DNA of 64,000 nt from Candidatus Nitrosotenuis aquarius (GTDB taxonomy: Archaea > Thermoproteota > Nitrososphaeria > Nitrososphaerales > Nitrosopumilaceae): NCBI RefSeq assembly GCF_002787055.1, contig NZ_CP024808.1:1576328-1640327 (forward strand), given 5' to 3'. The notes beneath the pieces were generated by a model that saw only the letters and a list, made by a program, of their open reading frames with translations, did no database searches and was not told the origin of the DNA. Below are positions 25,532 through 33,309 of this stretch, piece by piece. The first letter of the stretch is position 1; each line of letters starts with the position of its first letter. A program made the position numbers and the translations under genes.

Positions 25532-25545
25532 CTTACATTTGTAAA
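25532..25545. promoter_or_regulatory. Island operator 13 (tfb operon promoter)
   Basis: CTTACATTTGTAAA followed by GTACTGTTG and TTATATAC (9 bp). The TTG start of tfb is about 30 bp after the box A. Confidence 0.7.
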
Positions 25546-25584
25546 GTACTGTTGTTATATACATATACTGTTTGGATCATCTGA

Positions 25585-26472
25585 TTGTCTGCAAAGAAAC
25601 CGGAAGAAGAGAAGATTAGACATGACCACAAAAATGGAGGGAATCTAATTCTAGACAAAGAAACCGGCGAAGTCTTCTGCAAGATCTGTGGGAAAGTGGA
25701 CGAAGAATGTGCAATCCTGGATCAAAATGTCTACAATAATGACCTTGACAGAGAAAATCGTAGGATATCATCTTTAAGGCTGTACGACAAAGGACTGCCG
25801 ACAGTCATAGGCTCTACTCACAAAGACTCTACTGGAAGAGTCCTTAGTGCTAACGTAAAGGCGCAATTTGATAGACTACGTATGGTGGATAACCGACTTA
25901 AATCACAATCCTCCGGCGCTGCCACCAAATCGTTTCTTTTACTAGATGGAATAAAATCAAAACTTGCAATACCAGAACATACTGCGGAAAAGGCCGCATA
26001 TCTTTTTAGAAAGTTCCTCTCTGGACAAACGCGACATCCGAGAAGCCATGCCTCCATGATGCTTGCGTCGCTTTATGCAGCATGTAGGATCACAAACATT
26101 CCTAGAACCATACAGGAAATATCCACCACATCAAACGTAAAAAAACGTCTTATCTTGCGTGATTATAGGATCTTAGTAGAGTCGCTGGATCTTAGCTTTG
26201 AGCCCTACAAACCTGCAGAGTTTGTAGCAAGAATATGTACAGGTCTGGGATTAACGGAAAAAACCCGCTTGCATGCGACCACCATTCTGTCAAAAGTGAA
26301 ACAGGATATCTTCTATGGAAGAAACCCAATTGCTTTGGCAGCTGCGGCAGTTTACATCTCATGCAAAAACAACACCGAACGAATAAATCAGTGGAGGATA
26401 GCAAGTTTGGTGGGAATTAGTAATGTCTCATTAAGGAACATGTATGTGCTATTGAAGGGGAATATAGCATGA
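25585..26472 (+). CDS. tfb: Transcription factor B (TFB) with altered zinc ribbon
   Basis: A 295-residue TFB: N-terminal ribbon, B-finger (RRISSLRLYDKGLPTVIG) and two cyclin folds (about 95-190 and 195-290). In the ribbon the first CxxC is replaced by HDH: RHDHKNGGNLILDKETGEVFCKICG, leaving HxH plus CxxC. TTG start, leaderless by its TATA box. TFB recruits RNA polymerase to TBP-bound promoters. It heads an operon with a four-helix membrane protein and a DUF192 protein, behind the island operator, a notable position for a basal factor. Confidence 0.9.
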   Translation: MSAKKPEEEKIRHDHKNGGNLILDKETGEVFCKICGKVDEECAILDQNVYNNDLDRENRRISSLRLYDKGLPTVIGSTHKDSTGRVLSANVKAQFDRLRMVDNRLKSQSSGAATKSFLLLDGIKSKLAIPEHTAEKAAYLFRKFLSGQTRHPRSHASMMLASLYAACRITNIPRTIQEISTTSNVKKRLILRDYRILVESLDLSFEPYKPAEFVARICTGLGLTEKTRLHATTILSKVKQDIFYGRNPIALAAAAVYISCKNNTERINQWRIASLVGISNVSLRNMYVLLKGNIA

Positions 26473-26852
26473 AATTACAAATCGCACTAATAATGACGGG
26501 AATCTCGATAATACTACTCGCAATTTATGGGGCAGATGCAATGTGGAGCATAGGCAAGTCGCATGGATTCCTACCACTTGACGCAAGAACCCGTGGCATG
26601 GCTCTTGGCTTCCCATCGGTAATACTGCCAGTGATATCTTATATTATAACAAGAAATGTTGCCTCAAAAACACTAGGTGTTATGATTGCAGTTGCGGGTG
26701 TGTTTATGTTCGGCGGCTCTGCGGCATTCTTGGGGATGCAAGATCAGACTGGAGATCCAAATCAATTAAGAAGTGCAATCTCGTCTCTTGCAGTGATATT
26801 TGCTGGCATCATAATCTCGGTTTTGGGCGCAATCAAAATCAGAAAATCATAA
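26469..26852 (+). CDS. Four-helix membrane protein, island paralogue B
   Basis: A 127-residue protein, four membrane helices, paralogue of 18334-18717 (shared YGAD, RTRGMALGFPSVILPVISY, SKTLG). Its ATG overlaps the tfb stop (ATGA), so it is translated together with TFB. Unknown function. Confidence 0.65.
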   Translation: MKLQIALIMTGISIILLAIYGADAMWSIGKSHGFLPLDARTRGMALGFPSVILPVISYIITRNVASKTLGVMIAVAGVFMFGGSAAFLGMQDQTGDPNQLRSAISSLAVIFAGIIISVLGAIKIRKS

Positions 26853-26865
26853 TTGTTTTTAGATT

Positions 26866-27366
26866 ATGCCAAACATCAAGACAATAGCTATAATATCTGT
26901 GGTGATGGCAACCGCTGCAGCCATAATCTACATTATAAACAATCAGGCCTATGAAACTGGATTAGAGCCGCAAAGCAACAAAGAGAGGTACCATCAGGCA
27001 AAAATAGACATTGATGGGTTTGAGATTCTAGCAGATGTTGCATATACGGACGAACAACTGGAAAAAGGACTGTCAATCAAAGACAACCTAAACGAAGATG
27101 AGGGAATGTTGTTCATTTTCCAAAACGAAGGACAACATAATTTCTGGATGAACAATATGAAGTTTCCAATCGACATATTGTGGCTTGATGCGGCAGGCAA
27201 AGTAATACACATAGAATCGAATCTACAGCCGTGTACTTCAGAGTTCAATTGCACTGTCTACGAACCTCAAAACAACTCTCTTTATGTGTTGGAGACAGTT
27301 GCAGGGTTTGCCGAAAAACATCAAGTTGAAATCGGTACAGACATTGATTTTGAATTAATTAGATAA
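26866..27366 (+). CDS. DUF192-family protein, membrane-anchored
   Basis: A 166-residue protein with an N-terminal helix (TIAIISVVMATAAAIIYII) and the DUF192 beta-barrel: ILADVAYTDEQLEKGLS, EGMLFIF, HNFWMNNMKFPIDILWLD and LETVAGFAEKH all match family hallmarks. The domain's function is unknown. It is the third gene of the tfb operon. Confidence 0.8.
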   Translation: MPNIKTIAIISVVMATAAAIIYIINNQAYETGLEPQSNKERYHQAKIDIDGFEILADVAYTDEQLEKGLSIKDNLNEDEGMLFIFQNEGQHNFWMNNMKFPIDILWLDAAGKVIHIESNLQPCTSEFNCTVYEPQNNSLYVLETVAGFAEKHQVEIGTDIDFELIR

Positions 27367-27388
27367 TCTTGGTTCTGATTCTGAAAGA

Positions 27389-27952
27389 TCATCTCTTGTT
27401 TACAATGTCCTTTAGGAAATTAGCTATAACCTCAAATTCTGGCATGCTTCCAAAACTTGGTTTCATGTCGGATATTTCATATCCCTCTGATGGCAAAATA
27501 ACATGATGACCTAATTCCTTTAGTGTTAACACATTTTTTTGATTTGCCTTACTAAACCACATAGTGGGATTCATAGCTGGGACAAAAACCACGGGTGCCT
27601 TACATGCCATAACCGCTGTGGATATTAGATCATCGCAAATTCCATTTGCTACTTTACCGATTATGTTGGCCGTTGCAGGCATGATCACAAACACATCGCA
27701 TTTTCTTGTGAGTTCAATATGGGGGACTCTTACATCGTCAGTAATATCGAAAGAGTCAGTGAAGACATAATTCCCAGAATAAAGTCTTAGCGTATACGGC
27801 GTAACAAACTTTTTTGCTGAATGAGACATCATGACGTGAACATTTTCTGCAATATTTTCTCTAAGGAGTCTAATGTAGTCAGGTAGAACCAGAACACCTA
27901 CGGAACCAGTTACTCCAAGCAATAAATTATTAATAATGATCTTTTCTGTCAC
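27389..27952 (-). CDS. Flavoprotein of the PPC decarboxylase/Dfp family
   Basis: A 187-residue HFCD-type flavoprotein: LLGVTGSVGVLVLPDYIRLL, then SAKKFVTPYTLR, then DVFVIMPATANIIGKVANGICDDLIS and VVFVPAMNPTMW. GVTGSV, PATAN and AMN are the FMN and active-site elements of the family (compare PPC decarboxylase). It lacks the CoaB part of a full Dfp, so it may act on another substrate or pair with a separate protein. No promoter palindrome is seen. Confidence 0.75.
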   Translation of the reverse strand: MTEKIIINNLLLGVTGSVGVLVLPDYIRLLRENIAENVHVMMSHSAKKFVTPYTLRLYSGNYVFTDSFDITDDVRVPHIELTRKCDVFVIMPATANIIGKVANGICDDLISTAVMACKAPVVFVPAMNPTMWFSKANQKNVLTLKELGHHVILPSEGYEISDMKPSFGSMPEFEVIANFLKDIVNKR

Positions 27953-28070
27953 ATCTAATCATTCTCATTGTTTACTATAAAGATCGTTGCGCAAGCCATT
28001 TTGCAATTTACTAGAATCATCTAATTTTGTCATGACCCAAGGATTCCCCTTAAAATCTTCTAAAATGTTC

Positions 28071-28310
28071 TCATGAGATCTTTCTAACACCTTCAATCTT
28101 TTCAATCAACTTCTGTTTTTTTGGAACTCCTGTAAATTCCAATTTTCCATTTATTACGACGCCTGGAGCTGTGTATATTGGATATTTTTGCAGGTACTCT
28201 GGCTTTTCTGTCACATCTATTATATCATAAGACACGCCCATCTCATCAAGCATTTTTTCTACCACACTGCAGTTTGAGCATCCAGGAGTTGTCAGTATTT
28301 CTACTTTCAT
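28071..28310 (-). CDS. Small thioredoxin/glutaredoxin-like protein
   Basis: A 79-residue protein with the active site TTPGCSNCSVVEKML near the N-terminus (CxxC) and YTAPGVVINGKLEFTGVPKK, with the Pro-Gly turn that closes the fold. It is the third gene of the CcdA-YHS-thioredoxin operon; its ATG overlaps the upstream stop (ATGA). A plausible electron acceptor or donor for the membrane protein. Confidence 0.8.
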   Translation of the reverse strand: MKVEILTTPGCSNCSVVEKMLDEMGVSYDIIDVTEKPEYLQKYPIYTAPGVVINGKLEFTGVPKKQKLIEKIEGVRKIS

Positions 28311-28450
28311 TTTTTCTCACCAACGAACTGGTTTGGGTTCTTTTCAAACGCCCATCTACAGCTTGCACAACAAAAACGATATTCTTTGCCTTCATACTTG
28401 ATTGACTCAGACTTTTCGTCAACTTCTGAACCACAGACGGGATCCTTCAT
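28307..28450 (-). CDS. 47-residue YHS-domain protein
   Basis: Starts MKDPVCGSEVDEKSESIKY and continues YRFCCASCRWAFEKNPNQF: DPVCG...FCCxxCxxxFxxNP is a YHS domain. It overlaps both neighbours in the ATGA way, so the three proteins (membrane, YHS, thioredoxin-like) are made together. Likely binds a soft metal such as copper. Confidence 0.75.
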   Translation of the reverse strand: MKDPVCGSEVDEKSESIKYEGKEYRFCCASCRWAFEKNPNQFVGEKK

Positions 28451-29550
28451 TTCATTCCCTCCATTGCTTCCATTCCCTTGGGCAAACCTTCCGACAAGCC
28501 CAGAATCTGCATAGAATCAAGACCTACATTGAACAACAATGCGCTCCACGCTAGAACAATTCCAAGTATCATCAGAACTTGTTTGCGTTCCTGCGGATAT
28601 TTACGCAGATACCAGAAAACTGGCACTACTGAAACAATTAGATTAAACAGCGCCCCATATTCTACAAATGGGACTTTTTGTTCCACCTCTTCGATTGGAA
28701 TGTCTGCCTCGCCTATCATCTTGCCTCCAGTTGTCATAAAGACCATGTTCAGGCCCTCGTGGAATACTCCTCCCTCATACCAAAGATGACCAAAAGCACC
28801 GTTGAGTATGATAAATGAGCCAAGAATAACTAGGGCCCACCCTGTAAACTTTCTTACAGTCTCAATCCTCTTTGTAAGGCCTCCAGTCGCATTGATTCCT
28901 AGAATCCCTAATGCGCTTAGAAGAAGAAGCGGAATCACCCTGCCCACTCCATTTATTGCCATCAAAAGGCCTCCCTGCAGCCAGTCTCCTGTTGATGCAG
29001 AAAATATCAGTATGATGTATGTGACTGGATTTGGGCAGCCAACTCCGGCATTTCCCAAAAGCAGTCCCAAGAGGAAGACCTTGGTATAGTCTCCCTGTTT
29101 TTGGATAAACTGCGGCATGCCAGAATATGTTGGCATTTTGAACTTGATCAGCTTCAGTTCCGAGAGTCCAAAGATAAAGGCTGCAATTCCTGCAGCAGCA
29201 TACATTATTCTTGTGGCACTGTCAAGTCCGACATATTTTCCAATTTGTGCTACCGCAGCCCCATACACTGACAATGTGATTATCAACCCGATGCCAAACA
29301 ATGCTGCCATGACGAGGCCTTTTCTTCCCGAGGCGCTCATTGCGATTGGAACTATGATAAAGACAAGTGGGAGAGTGCAGGGAAGAACAATATTAGAAAC
29401 TCCGCCAGCAAAGGAAAGAAGCATGGTAAGTGTGGTTGCAGGCGTTGTTGCAAGATAGATAAAACCAAAAAGCGTAATTGATGCTAGAACGAAAACTGCT
29501 ACGACTAGGAATGACTTGAATCCTTTTCCTTGCTGCGTTAGATCACTCAT
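28447..29550 (-). CDS. CcdA/DsbD-like membrane electron-transfer protein
   Basis: A 367-residue protein with about nine membrane helices. The CcdA/DsbD signature is present: SNIVLPCTLPLVFIIVP and LLLGNAGVGCPNPVTYI put a Cys next to Pro in two symmetry-related helices. These proteins move reducing equivalents across the membrane from a cytosolic thioredoxin. The cytosolic CxxC partner two genes downstream agrees. The C-terminus is Met-rich (PKGMEAMEGMK). An inverted repeat stands just before the ATG. Confidence 0.8.
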   Translation of the reverse strand: MSDLTQQGKGFKSFLVVAVFVLASITLFGFIYLATTPATTLTMLLSFAGGVSNIVLPCTLPLVFIIVPIAMSASGRKGLVMAALFGIGLIITLSVYGAAVAQIGKYVGLDSATRIMYAAAGIAAFIFGLSELKLIKFKMPTYSGMPQFIQKQGDYTKVFLLGLLLGNAGVGCPNPVTYIILIFSASTGDWLQGGLLMAINGVGRVIPLLLLSALGILGINATGGLTKRIETVRKFTGWALVILGSFIILNGAFGHLWYEGGVFHEGLNMVFMTTGGKMIGEADIPIEEVEQKVPFVEYGALFNLIVSVVPVFWYLRKYPQERKQVLMILGIVLAWSALLFNVGLDSMQILGLSEGLPKGMEAMEGMK

Positions 29551-29554
29551 GTAT

Positions 29555-29570
29555 TATGACGCCAGTCATA
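29555..29570. promoter_or_regulatory. Inverted repeat just before the CcdA-like gene
   Basis: TATGAC-GCCA-GTCATA has perfect 6-bp arms and a 4-bp centre, 4 bp upstream of ATG 29550. It is unlike the island palindrome, so another regulator or an mRNA hairpin may act here. Confidence 0.4.
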
Positions 29571-29670
29571 GTTCTGCTACAATTAATTTAAGAACTCGAT
29601 ATGAATATCAAGGCTGACATTGATCAACATATACCAGAACAAATCAAAATTTTGTTTTATTCTAGATTAA

Positions 29671-29684
29671 CTTACATTTGTAAA
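29671..29684. promoter_or_regulatory. Island operator 14 (TRASH protein / membrane protein promoter)
   Basis: CTTACATTTGTAAA followed by TTTACAATT and TTATCGTA (9 bp). A stronger-looking box TTATATGTTTAAA (29733-29745) is nearer the ATG at 29769, so the start of this transcript is uncertain. Confidence 0.6.
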
Positions 29685-29768
29685 TTTACAATTTTATCGT
29701 AACTTGGACAAATTATCAACATTGAGTTTTGCTTATATGTTTAAAAATCAAATTTAACAAGTAAGTCC

Positions 29769-29951
29769 ATGTTTGAAAAACATTGTCAGATTTGTGGTGT
29801 TGACGTTGACAAAAAATCTACATCAAAAAGATTTGGCAAATACTTTTGCTCAGAGGATCACGCTCAGCAATATGTGGCAAAAAGAGAGGAAGAAGAAAGA
29901 TTAATGGAAGAAGAAAGGAGGAGGAATCCTCGCCGTGGCGGCTGCTGCTAA
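29769..29951 (+). CDS. 60-residue TRASH/YHS-type protein with GGCC tail
   Basis: Reads HCQICGVDVDKKSTSKRFGKYFCSEDHAQQY, then a Glu/Arg-rich helix, then RRGGCC at the end. A paralogue of 13813-13989 (same CxxCG, KRFGKxFCSxxHA and final Cys pair). Possible metal carrier. The next gene overlaps its end by 17 bp. Confidence 0.75.
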   Translation: MFEKHCQICGVDVDKKSTSKRFGKYFCSEDHAQQYVAKREEEERLMEEERRRNPRRGGCC

Positions 29952-30387
29952 AACACCACGTGCTGAATCGGAACGACCCACAGGAATCCCAGTACTTGGA
30001 ATCACCTACACAATCTTTGGCGTTTTGATGATAGTGTTCGTGTCAATGGTGGTTACATTTACCGCTATGATGGGGGGATATTCTTCAATGATTGGAGGCA
30101 TGATGGGAAACACACTGACCGTTTTTGGAGGATTTATAGCAGTCGGGGTAGGAATCCTTGCAGCAATAGAGTTTGCCATATCTTGGGCATTATTTAGCGG
30201 GAAAAACGCTGGAAGGACGATTGTAATTGTTTTGTCCATGGTGGATTTTATCATACACTGCGTTACCCTGTTAGTTGGAAATGTGTTTGCCATACCTCAC
30301 ATAGCTCTGGATCTCATAACTTTCTTCTACATGTGGAAGCCAAGCGTCATTATGTATTATGATAGAAAAAGTATGAATCTTGTATAA
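29935..30387 (+). CDS. Four-helix membrane protein
   Basis: A 150-residue protein from GTG 29935, four membrane helices; Met- and Gly-rich first loop (MMGGYSSMIGGMMGN) that could bind Cu(I). Family not recognised. It overlaps the TRASH gene by 17 bp, so it is co-translated with it. Confidence 0.55.
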   Translation: MAAAAKTPRAESERPTGIPVLGITYTIFGVLMIVFVSMVVTFTAMMGGYSSMIGGMMGNTLTVFGGFIAVGVGILAAIEFAISWALFSGKNAGRTIVIVLSMVDFIIHCVTLLVGNVFAIPHIALDLITFFYMWKPSVIMYYDRKSMNLV

Positions 30388-30463
30388 GTATGGTAAGCCT
30401 CTTCGACAAACTATACCATATTAGGTGCTGCCATTTGAAATCAACAAAATAATTTGCTATCAT

Positions 30464-30507
30464 AATCTTACATTTGTAAAGTACCATCCTTATACATCTG
30501 TAAATTT
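30464..30507. repeat. 44-bp promoter cassette, copy 2 (contains operator 15 at 30467-30480)
   Basis: Identical to 24846-24889. Operator CTTACATTTGTAAA, 9-bp spacer, box A TTATACAT and overlapping second palindrome are all unchanged, and it drives the second Met-rich gene. Confidence 0.75.
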
Positions 30508-30518
30508 GCATGTCAGCA

Positions 30519-31340
30519 ATGTTAGATAACAAATACCGCCTCGGAACCACAATAGCCGCCTTTCTAATTATGGGAGTGGCCTTGACCTCATTTCAAGCAA
30601 CCAATTCCAGTGATTTTGTGGCGTATGCTCAAACTGACTCAAAGGCAATGCCAGATTCAAAACAAACAAACGCAGAGCAATTACTCACGGATCCTAAATT
30701 TCGCCAGCAAATTATCGATACCATGAAAAAGAACCACGACATTTCTCAGGAGATAATCATGAAAATGATAAGCGATCCAGCCCTACGTTTGCAATTGCTA
30801 GGACATCTGACTGAAAATAAGGAAGCAATGCAGGATCTGATGAAGCTGTTTGGATCAGGTGGAAGCGATGTGAAGATGGGCTCTATGATGGATCATTCCG
30901 GAATGTCCATGAAGAAAGATTCTTCGAAAACTGGAATGAAGGACTTGATGAAAAAAGAAACCAAGAAAGATTCGATGAAGATGGGCTCTATGATGGATCA
31001 TGGCAGCATGTCAATGAAAAAAGACTCGATGAAAACCGGAACCTCGGCAAGCGTAGACTTTAGTAACATCAAGATCACTAACATCTCTGCAAGCAGCGTA
31101 ACCATACAGGGAAGTACGAATCAGGCTGTCAACTGCCAAGTTGAATATTGGACAGCAAAGGATTCAAAACATTACTCTGCATCTGATACCGGTGACATGA
31201 TGGACATGAAGCACACTGAACACACAGTCACAATAAAGAATCTCGAACCGAATACAAAATACAACTACAAGTTCAAGGCAACGCTTGACGGCAAAACATT
31301 CCATTCGGATCTAAAAACATTCACCACAAAGACAGCATAG
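30519..31340 (+). CDS. Met-rich exported protein with fibronectin-III-like domain, copy 2
   Basis: A 273-residue protein: signal/anchor helix (GTTIAAFLIMGVALTS), a helical part, then two near-identical Met-rich blocks (MGSMMDHSGMSMKKDS and MGSMMDHGSMSMKKDS) and a beta-sandwich (about 185-273; NISASSVTIQGSTNQ...HTVTIKNLEPNTKYNY) like fibronectin type III. The repeated MxxMxHxxM units suggest Cu(I) storage outside the cell. ATG 30519 is chosen because MLDNKYRLG aligns with the other copy and it is 29 bp from the box A. Confidence 0.7.
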   Translation: MLDNKYRLGTTIAAFLIMGVALTSFQATNSSDFVAYAQTDSKAMPDSKQTNAEQLLTDPKFRQQIIDTMKKNHDISQEIIMKMISDPALRLQLLGHLTENKEAMQDLMKLFGSGGSDVKMGSMMDHSGMSMKKDSSKTGMKDLMKKETKKDSMKMGSMMDHGSMSMKKDSMKTGTSASVDFSNIKITNISASSVTIQGSTNQAVNCQVEYWTAKDSKHYSASDTGDMMDMKHTEHTVTIKNLEPNTKYNYKFKATLDGKTFHSDLKTFTTKTA

Positions 31341-31456
31341 TCCAATTTTTTTGTATTTTTTTGAAATAATTGCTCTATCTGCCAATTCTGTTGGAACACG
31401 AATCATTGTAAATATTCTGATGGGTGGAGTTTGCTTGCGACCGAGAGCACTTTATA

Positions 31457-31477
31457 TATTGGATGAATCATCCAATA
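31457..31477. promoter_or_regulatory. 21-bp perfect inverted repeat before the CbtA-like gene
   Basis: TATTGGATGA-A-TCATCCAATA has 10-bp perfect arms and one central base. It adjoins TTTATATA on the left, and TTAAATAA follows on the right about 28 bp before ATG 31509. That fits an operator for a metal-responsive repressor; the regulator is not identified. Confidence 0.65.
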
Positions 31478-31508
31478 GCTTAAATAATTGCCATAGAAAA
31501 ACGTGACA

Positions 31509-31595
31509 ATGACCCCGTCAAAACATGCCGCAATACTTTATTCGAATGTATCCATCTATGCGGCTGGATTTTCTTACCATTGTGAGATTTCATGA
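31509..31595 (+). CDS. 28-residue frame before cbtA (CbtB remnant or leader peptide)
   Basis: Reads MTPSKHAAILYSNVSIYA..., ending YHCEIS, and its TGA overlaps the ATG of the CbtA-like gene (ATGA). It is placed correctly for a leaderless mRNA. CbtB proteins are about 60 residues with a C-terminal His-rich tail; this could be a shortened form, but the likeness is slight. Confidence 0.3.
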   Translation: MTPSKHAAILYSNVSIYAAGFSYHCEIS

Positions 31596-32323
31596 AAGCG
31601 CATCTTTTTGTTTTAATTGTACTTGTTTCGGGGTTTTCCGCGGGAACTGTTTATGGTTTTATCAACTTTATAACAACAGAGCCGTTTCTTGATTCTGCAA
31701 TAGAGCTGGAAAATCGTGCTATGTTTGAATCCGGCGAAGAAAAAGACGGTCCAGAGTTCAGAGCAGAGTATGACGCATATCGATACTGGCAAAAGAGCGG
31801 CATGGTGCTGGCAGGCGGAATATATGGCCTTGCCATAGGTTCACTTTTTGGAATAGTTTTTGCCTATTCGAGAAATACGTTGCCTGGAAAACACCACGTA
31901 CAAAAAACACTGTTTCTGGCAGCTTTGATGTGGTTTACAGTATTTATGATTCCGTTTCTGAAATATCCAGCAAATCCGCCCACCGTGGGTGACCCCAACA
32001 CCATAGTTTACAGGGCTATTCTGTATCTTTCCTTTATTGCTATTTCTGGACTTGGTGCTCTGGCCTTTTACAGACTATACAAGAAACTCTCAAAGAGCAA
32101 AAAAATTCTGGCGTTTGCGGGCTACGCATTATTCATCAGCATCGCGTTTGTCCTGATGCCTCAGAACCCAGACAAGGTGTTGGCTCCAATGGATCTGGTA
32201 AACGGGTTTAGGACAATGTCTGCAACCGGCGTAACCATCTATTGGATAGTCAATGCGGTTATCCTTGGAGCCTTGTGGCAGAAACTCCAAGCAAGACATA
32301 AGATGCAAAAAGAACTTCAGTAA
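31592..32323 (+). CDS. cbtA: CbtA-like cobalt transporter subunit
   Basis: A 243-residue protein with about five membrane helices. The order SGFSAGTVYGFINFITTEPFLDSAI, then GGIYGLAIGSLFGIVFAY, then PFLKYPANPPTVGDP, is the CbtA family pattern (cobalt uptake, vitamin B12 supply). Nitrososphaerota make cobalamin, so cobalt uptake makes sense. The 21-bp operator and the short frame lie upstream. Confidence 0.75.
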   Translation: MKAHLFVLIVLVSGFSAGTVYGFINFITTEPFLDSAIELENRAMFESGEEKDGPEFRAEYDAYRYWQKSGMVLAGGIYGLAIGSLFGIVFAYSRNTLPGKHHVQKTLFLAALMWFTVFMIPFLKYPANPPTVGDPNTIVYRAILYLSFIAISGLGALAFYRLYKKLSKSKKILAFAGYALFISIAFVLMPQNPDKVLAPMDLVNGFRTMSATGVTIYWIVNAVILGALWQKLQARHKMQKELQ

Positions 32324-32348
32324 AAGACAAAGCCGACTCTCACAATAA

Positions 32349-32945
32349 CTATGTTCTTGATATTGTAGTAGAGTTCAAAACGCCTATCTCTACATCAATC
32401 TTGTCGGGGTTGCCATAGCTGATCAGGATCCTGTCACCGTCCTTTGGTACATAGTGCTGAAACTGCGAATTTGCCTTGCCGTTTACCACAAATGAAATCT
32501 GGTTGTCAAAATCACTACAGTATGAGGCGCCGCTGTCCAATGTAAGGCAGTTGTTGGCTAGCGTCATGTTGAGTGTCTGCAAAAACATGCCAAGCCAGGC
32601 CTTTCTTGAATGGTTGTGGAGCGTAACCCCATCACCATTCTCAAAATGTGTGAGAAGATCTTTATTTTGGTACTTGCTACCGGAAAAATCAACTGCTTTG
32701 CCGTCAACAAACACCATGAAGGCAGCATGAGTGTGTCCTTGAGTTGGTTGGGCGGCCTTGGCGCCAGTCACATTACTGATGGATGAAACCTGGATATTTT
32801 TTTGTGGCGACATCATGAATGAAACAGCGGAAAATCCTATGAACACAACGAAGGTGACCAAAACCGCCAAAACGCTAAGTACGATGACTTTACGCGATCT
32901 CTCTAGACTCATAACTTGTTTCAGCGCGTCAAATATTTGTACCAT
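32349..32945 (-). CDS. Membrane-anchored extracellular protein, unknown
   Basis: A 198-residue protein with one N-terminal membrane helix (VIVLSVLAVLVTFVVFIGF) and an external domain with GHTHAAFMVFVDG and TLHNHSRKAWLGMF: several His residues that could bind metal, and two Cys. I do not recognise the family. It is convergent with cbtA (gap of 25 bp) and divergent from the next small gene. Confidence 0.6.
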   Translation of the reverse strand: MVQIFDALKQVMSLERSRKVIVLSVLAVLVTFVVFIGFSAVSFMMSPQKNIQVSSISNVTGAKAAQPTQGHTHAAFMVFVDGKAVDFSGSKYQNKDLLTHFENGDGVTLHNHSRKAWLGMFLQTLNMTLANNCLTLDSGASYCSDFDNQISFVVNGKANSQFQHYVPKDGDRILISYGNPDKIDVEIGVLNSTTISRT

Positions 32946-32990
32946 GGTTTGGCAACAGACTATTTATCAAAATTCATCACATGAAAGTAA

Positions 32991-33254
32991 ATGAACAGAA
33001 AACTGGCCAAACTGATCATCGTTTCTGTACTTGTTGTCATTGCAGCTGCAGCATCACTTGCATTTCTTAGTTTTCTTCCACGTAACGTCACCGAATCAGT
33101 AACTGTCATAACCGTAGACCAAACTAGTTGCACCGTCCAAACGTCAGACAAGTTCATCCTCAAGATCAAACCATGTGATGTAAAACCGGGAGAGACCGTA
33201 ACTGTTACCTATGATGAAAAAATGAAGGAACGTTTTCGTGCCACTACGCCCTGA
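32991..33254 (+). CDS. Small exported hypothetical protein
   Basis: An 87-residue protein with a signal/anchor helix (LIIVSVLVVIAAAASLAFL) and a short beta domain with two Cys (SCTVQ, KPCDV) that could form a disulfide. No family recognised. Divergent from the previous gene across a 45-bp spacer. Confidence 0.55.
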   Translation: MNRKLAKLIIVSVLVVIAAAASLAFLSFLPRNVTESVTVITVDQTSCTVQTSDKFILKIKPCDVKPGETVTVTYDEKMKERFRATTP

Positions 33255-33309
33255 TGCGAAGACACGAATGTCATAAATCTTCATTAATCACTTGCCCTCA
33301 ATATTTGCG

